NCBI RefSeq assembly: GCF_022606295.1
Contig: NZ_JAHHZS010000033.1
Coordinates: 1 to 46,122, forward strand
Reading direction: 5' to 3'
Length of the DNA: 46,122 bases
From: Arthrobacter bambusae
GTDB taxonomy: Bacteria > Actinomycetota > Actinomycetes > Actinomycetales > Micrococcaceae
Shown here: one piece after another, positions 1 through 7,627 of the stretch
How positions within the stretch are numbered: the stretch's first letter is position 1
How the letters are laid out: each line of letters opens with the position of its first letter
Translations under genes and position numbers: made by a program
The notes under the pieces: generated by a model
The model's input: only the letters and a program-made list of their open reading frames with translations
Told to the model about the DNA's origin: nothing
Database searches by the model: none

Positions 1-1
1 C

Positions 2-193
2 CACATCGAGTACTGGTCCCGCGGCGGAGTCACGAGCACCGCGGACGGGACCTTGCTCTGCGGCCATCACCACCATCTGATCCACAAGGAAGACTGGCAC
101 ATCCAGGTCCGCAACGGCATCCCCTGGTTCATCCCGCCACCCCACACCGACCCGCAGCGGAAACCCCGAAGAAACCACTACTTCCAAATATGA
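2..193 (+). CDS. HNH endonuclease / DUF222 (13E12-like) protein, C-terminal fragment
   Basis: The reading frame is open from the left edge of the window to a TGA at 191-193, so only the last 63 residues are seen. They contain the end of an HNH fold, with a cysteine followed by a His-rich block (CGHHHHLIH) and a Trp-His pair, then IPWFIPP and a basic tail (DPQRKPRRNH). This ending is typical of the DUF222-HNH proteins that occur in many copies in Arthrobacter and mycobacteria (13E12 repeat family). They are presumed nucleases linked to mobile or repeated DNA, but their role is unproven. The start and the DUF222 domain lie outside the window. Confidence 0.8.
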   Translation, partial: HIEYWSRGGVTSTADGTLLCGHHHHLIHKEDWHIQVRNGIPWFIPPPHTDPQRKPRRNHYFQI

Positions 194-195
194 GC

Positions 196-654
196 TCACG
201 CACCCAGCAGTCCCGTCGTGCGGTATGGAATCACCTCGCGCAGGAACATGCTGGTGGACGTGCGCACGATTCCGGGGCACAGCCTGATCTCTTCGGAGAC
301 CCGGTATAGATCGTCGGGGCTCGTGGCGACCACGCGGATGATGAGGTCGGTGTCCCCTGCTGGCGCATGGCATTCAAGCACCTCGGGGATGTCGCGGAGG
401 GCAGCGATCGCCTCGTTCAGCCGGCTCTGATCCAACTCTGCACTCACCGCCGCCGCAACGCCGCGGCCCAGCGCCGAGGGCAGCACCCGGCTGCTGTTCG
501 GACGTAAAGCGCCCGACGCCGACATGCGCTCCAGGCGCGACTGGACGGTCCCGCGCGCCAAGCCCAAGCGCTGGGCGAGGACCATGATCGGCACCCGGGG
601 GTCGTCGTCGAGCGCGGCAAGGATCCGCTTGTCCGTTGAATCCAGTTCCTGCAT
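196..654 (-). CDS. Lrp/AsnC family transcriptional regulator
   Basis: 152 residues, the normal length for the family. The N-terminal winged helix-turn-helix (about residues 3-60, starting LDSTDKRILAALDDDPR and including LAQRLGLARGTVQSRLERM) binds DNA. The C-terminal half is the RAM/AsnC ligand-binding ferredoxin-like domain (VLECHAPAGDTDLIIRVVA). Such proteins form octamers or dimers and usually sense an amino acid. The stop lies 3 bp beyond the stop of the converging HNH gene. Upstream are a candidate promoter (710-738) and two related dyads (691-705 and 783-797), which suggest autoregulation. The usual divergent target (an exporter or amino-acid enzyme) is not seen; the next gene is gluQ-rs. 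The ligand cannot be told from sequence. Confidence 0.93.
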   Translation of the reverse strand: MQELDSTDKRILAALDDDPRVPIMVLAQRLGLARGTVQSRLERMSASGALRPNSSRVLPSALGRGVAAAVSAELDQSRLNEAIAALRDIPEVLECHAPAGDTDLIIRVVATSPDDLYRVSEEIRLCPGIVRTSTSMFLREVIPYRTTGLLGA

Positions 655-690
655 CGCTGCCGCTTTCTGCCTGGTTGCCGGGAGTTCGGT

Positions 691-705
691 TGGTCAGAAT
701 GTCCA
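691..705. promoter_or_regulatory. operator-like dyad, proximal copy (Lrp/AsnC)
   Basis: TGGTCAGAATGTCCA is an imperfect dyad that matches the perfect dyad at 783-797 in 13 of 15 positions. It overlaps the predicted transcription start of the regulator gene, where bound Lrp/AsnC protein would block transcription. The pairing is seen in the sequence; binding is inferred. Confidence 0.45.
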
Positions 706-709
706 GCCG

Positions 710-738
710 AAGCTATTCTCCCGCACCCGCCGAACCAA
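710..738 (-). promoter_or_regulatory. candidate promoter of the Lrp/AsnC gene
   Basis: On the minus strand TTGGTT (733-738) and TAGCTT (710-715) are separated by 17 bp. This would start transcription near 703 and give a leader of about 50 nt before the ATG at 654. The -10 is only moderately like TANNNT, so this is a candidate. Confidence 0.35.
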
Positions 739-782
739 CTCCGGCAAAGTGATCATCTCCTGTCCATCTATTGTCAAGAAAA

Positions 783-797
783 TGGTCAGATTGACCA
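783..797. promoter_or_regulatory. operator-like dyad, distal copy (Lrp/AsnC)
   Basis: TGGTCA-GAT-TGACCA is a perfect inverted repeat with 6-bp arms. With the related site at 691-705 it is spaced 92 bp, close to nine helical turns, which suits cooperative binding by a multimeric Lrp-type regulator. Assignment to the neighbouring regulator is inference. Confidence 0.45.
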
Positions 798-1009
798 GTG
801 GTGATTGAGTCCGTTGCGCCAGCTGTAGCGTTGCTGTTGAAATAGTGGCAACGAAGGGAAAGGCTACCGCCGGACCCCCACAGGCTACGGATCCTCCGGT
901 ACACCAACCGGCCACCCGAAACACCGTCCCGCAAAGACGCAGCCGCTGATTGACTCTTGTTCACACATCGTCTTTCCGCACCCCGTCGGCCGAGCGCCGG
1001 CACCACCAT

Positions 1010-1056
1010 AAGAGCCCCTGAGCCACCGAACGCGTTGCGGTAGCTGAGGGGCTCTT
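1010..1056. repeat. long hairpin (19-bp imperfect stem) of unknown function
   Basis: Arms 1010-1028 and 1038-1056 pair over 19 bp with one G-T wobble and one mismatch, enclosing the 9-nt loop AACGCGTTG. The outer ten pairs (AAGAGCCCCT/AGGGGCTCTT) are perfect. No T-run follows on either strand and no gene ends here, so it is not a normal intrinsic terminator. It could be a small RNA, a palindromic repeat unit or a remnant end of an element. Confidence 0.6.
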
Positions 1057-1175
1057 GTGCTGACCGGGTTGAACGGGGGTCCTCTCTTGGGCAACTAACG
1101 GTACGCAATTCTCCCAGTCTCCCGCACCCTCGCCGGAATCCTGCAGGCATGCCCGGCGACGCATAGTCTTGTGCC

Positions 1176-2084
1176 ATGACTTCCACTGGCCGCTTCGCTC
1201 CGAGCCCCTCCGGCGAGCTCCACGTGGGCAATCTGCGCACCGCCATGCTCGCGTGGCTCTTCGCGCGTTCCACGGGCCGGAGCTTCCTGCTGCGCGTCGA
1301 AGACCTCGACCGCGCACGGGCAGGTGCCGAGGAAGTCCAGCTCCGGGATCTTGAAGCAATCGGCGTGACGTGGGACGGTGCCGTCGTTCGCCAGACGGAC
1401 CGGGCCGGGCTTTACAACGACGCGATCGAGCAGCTCGCTGACGCCGGACTAACGTATGAGTGCTTCTGCACGCGGCGCGAAATCCAGGATGCGCCGTCCG
1501 CCCCGCACGCACCGCAAGGCGCCTACCCTGGCACGTGTAGGAACCTTTCGACGGCGGAGCTCGAGATCCGGCGGGCCTCCCGCCCGGCCGCCATCCGGCT
1601 CCGCTCCGAAACGCATGAATGGACTGTGGAAGACAAGCTGCACGGATCCTACACAGGCGTCGTGGACGACTTTGTGCTCCGGCGGAATGACGGCGTCACT
1701 GCCTACAATCTGGCCGTGGTGGTGGATGACGCGGAGCAAGGCGTGGACCAAGTGGTCCGCGGGGATGACCTCCTGTCCTCCACACCCCGCCAGGCCTATT
1801 TGGCCTCCTTGTTGGGCGTACCCGTTCCGGAATATGCCCATGTCCCCCTGGTACTGAATCGCGACGGCGCCCGGCTGGCCAAGCGCGACGGTGCGGTGAC
1901 GCTCGGCGAGCTCGCCGCCGTCGGGCTGCCTGCCGGGGAGGTGCGGGACATGATCCTGGAATCGCTCGGCTTGCCGGGAGGGCCCCTTGGTGAGGCCTTG
2001 GGTAGATTTGATCCGGCCCGATTGCCAGGCGGGCCATGGATATGGAATGGCATTCAGCAATCAACCCTCCGGAAAGGGGCCTAA
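1176..2084 (+). CDS. gluQ: glutamyl-Q tRNA(Asp) synthetase
   Basis: 302 residues. It is a truncated glutamyl-tRNA synthetase with the catalytic Rossmann fold but no anticodon-binding domain, the hallmark of GluQ-RS. It activates glutamate and transfers it to the queuosine base at position 34 of tRNA(Asp). Visible motifs are FAPSPSG near the N-terminus, HVGN in place of HIGH, a zinc ligand set (CFC plus YPGTC, residues about 95-130), and LAKRDGA in the KMSKS position. The ATG at 1176 directly gives the conserved N-terminus MTSTGRFAPSPSG. The stop touches the next gene's GTG, so the two are probably cotranscribed. Confidence 0.93.
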   Translation: MTSTGRFAPSPSGELHVGNLRTAMLAWLFARSTGRSFLLRVEDLDRARAGAEEVQLRDLEAIGVTWDGAVVRQTDRAGLYNDAIEQLADAGLTYECFCTRREIQDAPSAPHAPQGAYPGTCRNLSTAELEIRRASRPAAIRLRSETHEWTVEDKLHGSYTGVVDDFVLRRNDGVTAYNLAVVVDDAEQGVDQVVRGDDLLSSTPRQAYLASLLGVPVPEYAHVPLVLNRDGARLAKRDGAVTLGELAAVGLPAGEVRDMILESLGLPGGPLGEALGRFDPARLPGGPWIWNGIQQSTLRKGA

Positions 2085-3098
2085 GTGCTCGCCTATGTGC
2101 TGACCCGCTACGGCGGTGCCGACGCAATGGAGCTGCAGGACGTCCCCAGGCCGATTGCCGGTCCGGGAGAGGTCCTGGTCAGGGTATTTGCCGCCGGGCT
2201 CAACCCCGTGGACTACAAACAGCGCGAAGGTGCAGTCCGGGTGATCACCAGGCCCAGGCTGCCTTTGGTGGCCGGAAGCGAACTGGCCGGGATCGTGGAA
2301 GCCGTGGGACCGGGCGTCACCCGCTTTTCCACGGGAGACCGGGTGTTTGCGCGCGTGGACAAGACCCTGCTGGGAGCCTTTGCCGAGCACGCTGCAGTCC
2401 ACGAGGATCTTGTGGCGCTCATGCCCCGGTCGCTCAGCTACACGGAGGCCGCGAGCCTTCCCTTGGCCGGCCTCACCGCGTTGCAGGCATTGCGCGACGA
2501 GCTCAAGGTCAAGCCCGGGACCAAGCTGTTCATCTCCGGAGGCGCGGGCGGAGTCGGAACCCTTGCCATCCAGCTGGCCAAATACTTTGGTGCCGAGGTG
2601 ACCACCACTGCGTCCCCGCGTGGAGAAGCGTTGGTACGGCGGCTCGGGGCGGACGCCGTCGTCGACTACACGAAGGAAAACCTGGGCGAAGTGCTCAGTG
2701 GCTTCGACGCTGCGCTGGACCTCGTGGGTGGCGAGACGCTGGACCAGACGTTCAAGATCCTCAAGCCGGGCGCGAAAGTGGTCAGCATCGCCGGGATGCC
2801 CGAACCGCAGACGGCATTGAAGGACCTTGCGGCCCCGGCCTGGATGACCGTGTTGTTCTGGGCGGTCAGCCTCGGAATCCGGAGGCGTGCCCGTGAGGCC
2901 AACGTCCGGTACCGCTACCTTTTCATGCACCCCAGCGGCGAGGACCTGAAGTTCTTGGCACGCCTTGTTTCCGAGGGGAAACTGCAACCAGTGGTGGACA
3001 GCAGCTATCCGCTCGAAAAGATCGCCGATGCTTTCGCCACCCTGGAGCAGGGACGCGCCAAGGGCAAGATCGTGGTGACCATGGACACTCGCGGCTAG
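2085..3098 (+). CDS. NADP-dependent MDR-family oxidoreductase (quinone oxidoreductase-like)
   Basis: 337 residues with a GTG start one base after the gluQ stop, preceded by GGAAAGG. It has the medium-chain dehydrogenase/reductase layout: a GroES-like N-terminal domain (GEVLVRVFAAGLNPVDYKQ) and a Rossmann domain with ISGGAGGVGTLAIQLAK (about residues 145-165) that binds NADP(H). The catalytic-zinc cysteines of alcohol dehydrogenases are absent, so it belongs to the zinc-free zeta-crystallin/quinone reductase branch. The likely reaction is NADPH reduction of an enone or quinone; the substrate is unknown. The C-terminus DAFATLEQGRAKGKIVV is typical of the family. Confidence 0.9.
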   Translation: MLAYVLTRYGGADAMELQDVPRPIAGPGEVLVRVFAAGLNPVDYKQREGAVRVITRPRLPLVAGSELAGIVEAVGPGVTRFSTGDRVFARVDKTLLGAFAEHAAVHEDLVALMPRSLSYTEAASLPLAGLTALQALRDELKVKPGTKLFISGGAGGVGTLAIQLAKYFGAEVTTTASPRGEALVRRLGADAVVDYTKENLGEVLSGFDAALDLVGGETLDQTFKILKPGAKVVSIAGMPEPQTALKDLAAPAWMTVLFWAVSLGIRRRAREANVRYRYLFMHPSGEDLKFLARLVSEGKLQPVVDSSYPLEKIADAFATLEQGRAKGKIVVTMDTRG

Positions 3099-3166
3099 GC
3101 CCACTCTGCCGGGTTCCCTGGCCGAACGTAGCGAGGTTAGGGGGCAGAAGGGATTAGGCTGTCCGG

Positions 3167-4294
3167 GTGGATGCACAGACGATTGCCCCTGGATTCGAAC
3201 CGGTAGCCGAACTCTTTGGCCGTTTCCTCAACGAGGACCCGGAATATTCAGCCCAGCTCGCGGCCTACCACCGCGGCGTCAAGGTGTTGGACATCAGCGG
3301 CGGCCCGCACCGCCGACCGGATTCCGTCACCGGTGTCTTCTCATGCTCGAAGGGAGTAGCCGGGCTGGTCATCGCGCTGCTGGTCCAGGACGGCTTCCTG
3401 GACCTCGACGCCGAGGTGGTCAAGTACTGGCCGGAATTCGGCGCCGAAGGAAAGGCCGCGATTACCGTGGCCCAGCTGCTCTCCCACCAGGCCGGACTTC
3501 TGGGAGTCGAAGGCGGACTCGCCCTCGCGGAATACAACAACTCGGAGCTGGCCGCCGCCAAACTCGCTCAAATGCGGCCGCTGTGGAAGCCCGGGACAGC
3601 CTTCGGGTACCACGCCCTGACCATCGGTGTCTTCATGGAGGAGCTCTGCCGCAGGATCACAGGGTCCACCCTCCAGGAAATCTACGAACAGCGGATCCGC
3701 TCAGTCACCGGCGCCCATTTCTTCCTGGGACTTCCGGAGTCCGAGGAGCGCCGCTACGCCACCCTTCGTTGGGCCACAGACCCCTCCCAGCCGTGGATTG
3801 ATCCCGCCAGCCACCTTGGCCTTTCGGTAAACTCATCGGTCGGGGAGATCCTCGACCTGCCCAACATCCGCGAGGTCCGCGCAGCCGGCCTGAGTTCCGC
3901 CGCCGGGGTCGCCAGCGCCGAAGGCATGGCCCGCGTTTACGCTGCGGCACTCACGGGACTGGCCGCCGACGGCGACCGACCCGCCGTCGCGCCCCTCCTC
4001 AGCGAGGGGACCATCCAGGCCGTCTCGGCCGAGCAGGTCTTCGGCGTCGACCGCGTTTTCGGCGAGACCAGCTGCTTTGGCACCGTGTTCATGAAATCGC
4101 ATGCCCGCTCGCCGTACGGCAGCTACCGGGCGTTCGGGCACGACGGCGCCAGCGCCTCTTTGGGGTTCGCCGACCCTGTGTACGAACTCGCCTTCGGATA
4201 CGTGCCGCAGCAGGCCGAGCCAGGGGGAGCCGGATGCCGCAACCTCGAACTGAGCGCCGCCGTGCGGAAAGCGGTCACCGAACTGGCTCAGTAG
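3167..4294 (+). CDS. beta-lactamase-fold serine hydrolase (EstB-like)
   Basis: 375 residues. A class C beta-lactamase/esterase fold with the SxxK motif SCSK (Ser59, Lys62) and a Tyr motif in FGYHALTIG (about residue 147). No signal peptide is visible, so it is likely a cytoplasmic esterase or peptidase-like hydrolase and not a secreted antibiotic-resistance enzyme. It starts with GTG at 3167, 68 bp after the oxidoreductase, and ends 8 bp before the HD gene, so it may share a transcript with both. Substrate not predictable. Confidence 0.88.
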   Translation: MDAQTIAPGFEPVAELFGRFLNEDPEYSAQLAAYHRGVKVLDISGGPHRRPDSVTGVFSCSKGVAGLVIALLVQDGFLDLDAEVVKYWPEFGAEGKAAITVAQLLSHQAGLLGVEGGLALAEYNNSELAAAKLAQMRPLWKPGTAFGYHALTIGVFMEELCRRITGSTLQEIYEQRIRSVTGAHFFLGLPESEERRYATLRWATDPSQPWIDPASHLGLSVNSSVGEILDLPNIREVRAAGLSSAAGVASAEGMARVYAAALTGLAADGDRPAVAPLLSEGTIQAVSAEQVFGVDRVFGETSCFGTVFMKSHARSPYGSYRAFGHDGASASLGFADPVYELAFGYVPQQAEPGGAGCRNLELSAAVRKAVTELAQ

Positions 4295-4302
4295 GATGAA
4301 GC

Positions 4303-4836
4303 ATGACCGAACCGAGATTCACCGTTGAAACAGCCATGGTCCTTGCCGAAGTGGCGCACAATCGCCAGAAGGACAAGCTGAAGCGGCCCTATCGCGAGCA
4401 CGTGCTCGCAGTAGGGGATGCGCTCGCCGATTTCGATGACGACATCCGGATCGCAGGCTACCTGCACGACATCGCCAAGGACACGCCCATTACCAAGCAG
4501 GCGTTGCTCGACATGGGTGTTTCAGAGCGTGCCGTGGCCATCATCGAACGCGTAACGCGCCGTTTCCAGGACGACTCTGACAACGACGAAGCCGTCATGC
4601 TGCACATCGCGCAGGACCATGACGCCACCCTCGTCAAGATCGCATGCAACGCCCACAACTCCGTGCCGGAGCGGGTGCGGGCGCTCGCCGAGAAATGGCC
4701 GGACAAGGCGCCCACCACGCGCTACGCAGACGCCCGGCAAGTGCTCTACAAGGCGGTCCCACGGGGCGAAATCCACTTGGTCCTGCAGCGCATCAACCCG
4801 GATCTGCTCTCCGAGATGGACCGGCTGGCGGACTAG
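4303..4836 (+). CDS. HD-domain phosphohydrolase (stand-alone SpoT-hydrolase-like)
   Basis: 177 residues forming one HD domain. The first metal-binding His is in YREHVLAV, the HD pair is in AGYLHDIAKDTP (about residues 50-60), and the distal Asp/Asn region is DATLVKIACNAHNS. This resembles the hydrolase half of RelA/SpoT proteins and small (p)ppGpp hydrolases (MESH1/SAH type), but the substrate could also be another nucleotide. ATG at 4303 follows GGATGAAGC. The gene converges with the DUF1003 gene. Confidence 0.85.
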   Translation: MTEPRFTVETAMVLAEVAHNRQKDKLKRPYREHVLAVGDALADFDDDIRIAGYLHDIAKDTPITKQALLDMGVSERAVAIIERVTRRFQDDSDNDEAVMLHIAQDHDATLVKIACNAHNSVPERVRALAEKWPDKAPTTRYADARQVLYKAVPRGEIHLVLQRINPDLLSEMDRLAD

Positions 4837-4863
4837 CAGTTCGGCCCGGCAGGTCCCGCCGGC

Positions 4864-5406
4864 CTACGGTTTGGCCGGGTCATCCAGACCCGGGTTGGTG
4901 GCGGCAGCAGCCTTCCGGGTAATGGATGCCGTGACTTCCGCCAGGACCCGCTGGTGGATCTCGGCGGTGAGCTCGTGGATCGCACGGGTCAGGTCGGTGT
5001 TCTCCTCGAGCAGGTGCTCCTGGGCGTTGTAGTCATGGTCCGCCTTCACCTGCTGGAAGGCCGCTTGGCGGTTCTGTCCGATCATGACGAAGGTCGAGAG
5101 GAAGATCGCTTCGAGCGAGACGATCAGCGTCAACGTCGGCCACGGACTCTGCTCGAACACGAGCATCCACACAGCGAAGAGCAATATATGCAGGTAGACG
5201 AAGTTCATCGATCCGGCGAAGGCCGTGATTGCATCCGCTACTCGAAGCTGAATGCTTGCCGCCCGGCGCTCGGCCTCTGCCAGGACCGATGGGTGAAGCT
5301 TTTCCCGCTCGCTTTGAGAGAGCAATCGTGTGGGTCTCAGATAGGAGCGCGGATGCGGAAGAGCGCCTTTGGTGGGTGTCGATTGCTGTCCGGCCTGCTG
5401 TGCCAT
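4864..5406 (-). CDS. DUF1003 family membrane protein
   Basis: 180 residues. It matches the DUF1003 pattern: a short soluble N-terminus, the block ADAITAFAGSMNFVYLHILLFAVWMLVF (first membrane helix), a second helix around LTLIVSLEAIFLSTFVMIGQNRQ, then a long charged helical tail that may form a coiled coil. Family members are small two-helix membrane proteins of unknown function. The ATG at 5406 is in a good context and gives the family-typical N-terminus. The upstream neighbour is the lmo0937-type peptide. Confidence 0.88.
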   Translation of the reverse strand: MAQQAGQQSTPTKGALPHPRSYLRPTRLLSQSEREKLHPSVLAEAERRAASIQLRVADAITAFAGSMNFVYLHILLFAVWMLVFEQSPWPTLTLIVSLEAIFLSTFVMIGQNRQAAFQQVKADHDYNAQEHLLEENTDLTRAIHELTAEIHQRVLAEVTASITRKAAAATNPGLDDPAKP

Positions 5407-5588
5407 ACGTTCAATCCCTTGGGTCGCGGCGAGCCCATCTCGCCTCTGAGAGCGAGCCTAGCGTTGCCATGCGCGCGAACCTAGGATCCAACGCTCGTGC
5501 AAGATGAGCCGAGTCGGGGCAGGGCAGGGTAGTGCCGGGGCAAGGGGTGCCCTGTCCCGGCGCCCGCGTGGTGGAAGGCGGTTCGTGC

Positions 5589-5738
5589 TTATACGCGGGA
5601 TGATCTTCCACGAAGGAAGTGGAAGATCAGGACGATCACGGCAATAACCAAGAGCAGGTGAATGAACCCGCCGCCGATGTTGCCGATAAAGCCGAGAAGC
5701 CAGAGGACCGCGATAATGATGGCTATCCAAAGCAACAT
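5589..5738 (-). CDS. lmo0937-family small membrane protein
   Basis: A 49-residue peptide below usual gene-finder cut-offs. Its ATG at 5738 is preceded on the minus strand by AAAGGGAG. It starts MLLWIAIIIAVLWLLGFIGN, then has a Gly-rich turn (IGGG), a second hydrophobic helix (HLLLVIAVIVLIFHFL) and a basic end (RGRSSRV). This is the layout of the lmo0937 family of two-helix membrane peptides, often seen near stress genes. The role is unknown. Confidence 0.85.
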   Translation of the reverse strand: MLLWIAIIIAVLWLLGFIGNIGGGFIHLLLVIAVIVLIFHFLRGRSSRV

Positions 5739-5909
5739 AAGAGTCTCCCTTTTGTGTACAAATGGAACTGCTGATTCTGCGCCCCACAGCTCTGCGACCT
5801 GCGCAGATACCGCGTGGTGCCCTCACCTTATGTCAGGATCGGGTCCCTGTTAACGGGTAAGCAATAAGCGATAGCAGGGTTCCGGTTTGGGAGCCCGAAG
5901 CAGGGAAAA

Positions 5910-7121
5910 CTACCCGCTCATCAACCTTCGCCGATGCTTGAGCTCCTTGACCCAGTCCCTCGTCTGCACCGGCCCGAATGGCAAGGTGCCGGCATCGAGC
6001 TCTGCGATGAGCGGCCCCGAAGCCTTGAGTGCGAGTTCCAGAACCCCCTCCGCCGCGCGCTCGGTCAGCCCGAGCTTCCCGGCCCAGGCAAGGAAGTGCT
6101 TCCGGGAGATTCCGCTCTTCTTGCCGCCGATTCCCAGCGCGAGGGTCTTGTCCCCGTAGACCACTGTGGAGGGGATGTCGTAAACCGGCGCGATGGTGTA
6201 CTCGCCCTGCGGCGACTGCACCCCTGCCTGCGACTGCACCATCGACACGTTCTTCGCGTGGAGGTCGCCGTTGCCGCTGAGCCAGGCGAACGCGAGCTGG
6301 ATAGCCAGGTTCCGCAAGGCCGGAAGGGGCGCGGAACAGTGGGCCGCCAACGCCGCGCAAACCTCGCCGAACGGAACGCTGTACTTGTCCGCGGGATAGA
6401 GTCCCAGCACTTGGGCCCCGTCCTCGACGGCGAGACGTACCGCGGCGCCGTCGGCTCCGGTGAGGCGATCGAAACGCTCCACGAGAAGCCCGGCCCGCCC
6501 ACCGACGTCGTGCACCAATTGCACGCTGCTCACCGGGATCCGCAGCTTGCGCGCATAACGGAACATGAGGAACTCGTTTTCCACGACAAACGGGAACTCC
6601 GGCGCATTGAGTTTGAGGATGAAGCGCTTGCCCGCTTGCGCCACCGGGAGTGAGATCATCCCGGCCGACAACTTGTCCTGCACACCCGCCAGAGCCACGG
6701 GATCGATCAGTCCCGAATCGCCCAGCAGCGCATCGAAGTCGAGCGGCAGCTTCGAATCGAGGACGACGGCGGAGCCTCCCTCCGTGGGCGGCTCACCGTG
6801 GGGGACGGTCTGGACATCTCCCACCGCATCGCCGCCCGCGCCCATGAGGAGCGCGAGCTCGTCGTCGGCGCTGGCCTTGACCGCGCGGCGCAGGGAATTC
6901 AGGCGGCGGCCTTCCGGGAGGAGGCCCGTGAAGTAGGGCGGAACCGCGCCGCTCGGTGTGAACACTGCTTCTTTCGTCAGCGGGAGCGTCGTGGCGACAG
7001 CCGGCCCGCCCGAGTCGAGGTACCGCGGCAAGTAGCTGAACTTGGTGCCGCCTTCATGCCGCTCGATGCGCGCGGCCAGGACGCCCTGCTTGTAGACGTC
7101 GGCGATGCGGTGGAAGGTCAT
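5910..7121 (-). CDS. hipA: HipA-like serine/threonine kinase toxin
   Basis: 403 residues, near the E. coli HipA length. It phosphorylates a cytoplasmic target (glutamyl-tRNA synthetase in the model), causing growth arrest or persistence. Visible motifs: N-terminal subdomain with FTGLLPEGRR (61-73), the ATP-binding loop GVQDKLS (146-152), the catalytic loop GNGDLHAKN (283-291, Asp286) and the metal-binding Asp315 in APVYDIPS. All key residues look intact, so the kinase should be active. The start overlaps the stop of hipB by 4 bp, so the two are translationally coupled. Confidence 0.93.
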   Translation of the reverse strand: MTFHRIADVYKQGVLAARIERHEGGTKFSYLPRYLDSGGPAVATTLPLTKEAVFTPSGAVPPYFTGLLPEGRRLNSLRRAVKASADDELALLMGAGGDAVGDVQTVPHGEPPTEGGSAVVLDSKLPLDFDALLGDSGLIDPVALAGVQDKLSAGMISLPVAQAGKRFILKLNAPEFPFVVENEFLMFRYARKLRIPVSSVQLVHDVGGRAGLLVERFDRLTGADGAAVRLAVEDGAQVLGLYPADKYSVPFGEVCAALAAHCSAPLPALRNLAIQLAFAWLSGNGDLHAKNVSMVQSQAGVQSPQGEYTIAPVYDIPSTVVYGDKTLALGIGGKKSGISRKHFLAWAGKLGLTERAAEGVLELALKASGPLIAELDAGTLPFGPVQTRDWVKELKHRRRLMSG

Positions 7122-7357
7122 GACAGCTTGGATTGCTTGCCCGCGGCTTGCACCGTGAGCTCAAGGCCTAGCGTGCCGAGGACCGCGAGGAGTGGTTCCA
7201 ATTGGACGGTGGTCTTCCCCTGCTCCACAAAGCGGATGAATCGTTCCGAGACTCCTGCGAGGTCCGCGAGGTCGGACTGGCTCAGGCTGAGGGAACCGCG
7301 GCGGGCACGGACCGTGGTGCCCAGGGACTCGGTGAATTCCTTGGGGGACATGTCCAT
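7118..7357 (-). CDS. hipB: HipB-like antitoxin, XRE-family HTH
   Basis: 79 residues with one helix-turn-helix (SLSQSDLADLAGVSERFIRFVEQGKTT cut into its helices, about residues 22-48) and a short tail (LTVQAAGKQSKLS) that may be protease-sensitive. It binds DNA as a dimer, represses hipBA and holds HipA inactive. It is the first gene of the pair, with the order hipB-hipA as usual. Two identical 18-bp palindromes upstream (7397-7414, 7468-7485) are the likely operators. Confidence 0.92.
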   Translation of the reverse strand: MDMSPKEFTESLGTTVRARRGSLSLSQSDLADLAGVSERFIRFVEQGKTTVQLEPLLAVLGTLGLELTVQAAGKQSKLS

Positions 7358-7396
7358 CCTTCAGGGTCTTTTGCGGGCATGCGCGTTGTGCGTCTC

Positions 7397-7414
7397 CGGC
7401 ACGTTCGTGCCGGT
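7397..7414. promoter_or_regulatory. HipB operator candidate 1
   Basis: CGGCACGTTCGTGCCGGT, whose core CGGCAC-GTTC-GTGCCG is a perfect inverted repeat extended here by one more C-G pair. It lies 40-57 bp upstream of the hipB start and recurs exactly at 7468-7485. Confidence 0.8.
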
Positions 7415-7467
7415 TTCACCATTTTCCGCCTACCTGGGAGGTGAATCAAGGGTTCGCCGCCGGGAAT

Positions 7468-7485
7468 CGGCACGTTCGTGCCGGT
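7468..7485. promoter_or_regulatory. HipB operator candidate 2
   Basis: Exact second copy of the 18-bp site at 7397-7414, 71 bp further from hipB (close to seven helical turns). Paired palindromic operators are the known arrangement for cooperative HipB binding. Confidence 0.78.
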
Positions 7486-7627
7486 CTCTTTCCAAGCGGC
7501 CGGGTGTGCCCTCAGCTTTTCGAGCGCCGCTTCCCGACGTGCGGCGCGTGGCGGTGCGATTCAGCTCCAGGGGATCGCGCCCGCCCATGCGCGACAATGC
7601 ATGGCGCAATGGATACATGGACATGGT

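Larger units (their letters stand above)
655..1175. other. 520-bp intergenic region between the Lrp gene and gluQ-rs
   Basis: No convincing gene is present. Short open frames here have no supported start or recognisable product. The region holds the Lrp promoter and dyads at its left side and a long hairpin at 1010-1056. The gluQ-rs promoter is not obvious. Confidence 0.6.

Noticed and set aside
694..760. Short leader peptide (MITLPELVRRVRENSFGWTF) ahead of the Lrp gene
   Set aside because: It overlaps the candidate promoter of the regulator, so it would not be transcribed, and no attenuator structure follows.
713..1512. Overlapping minus-strand frames of 186 and 183 residues opposite gluQ-rs and its leader
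   Set aside because: They run antisense to the recognised gluQ-rs gene, have Arg/Ser-rich products with no family features, and arise from the high GC content.
4837..4863. Terminator between the HD and DUF1003 genes
   Set aside because: The GC-rich inverted stretch has a weak, interrupted stem and no T-run.
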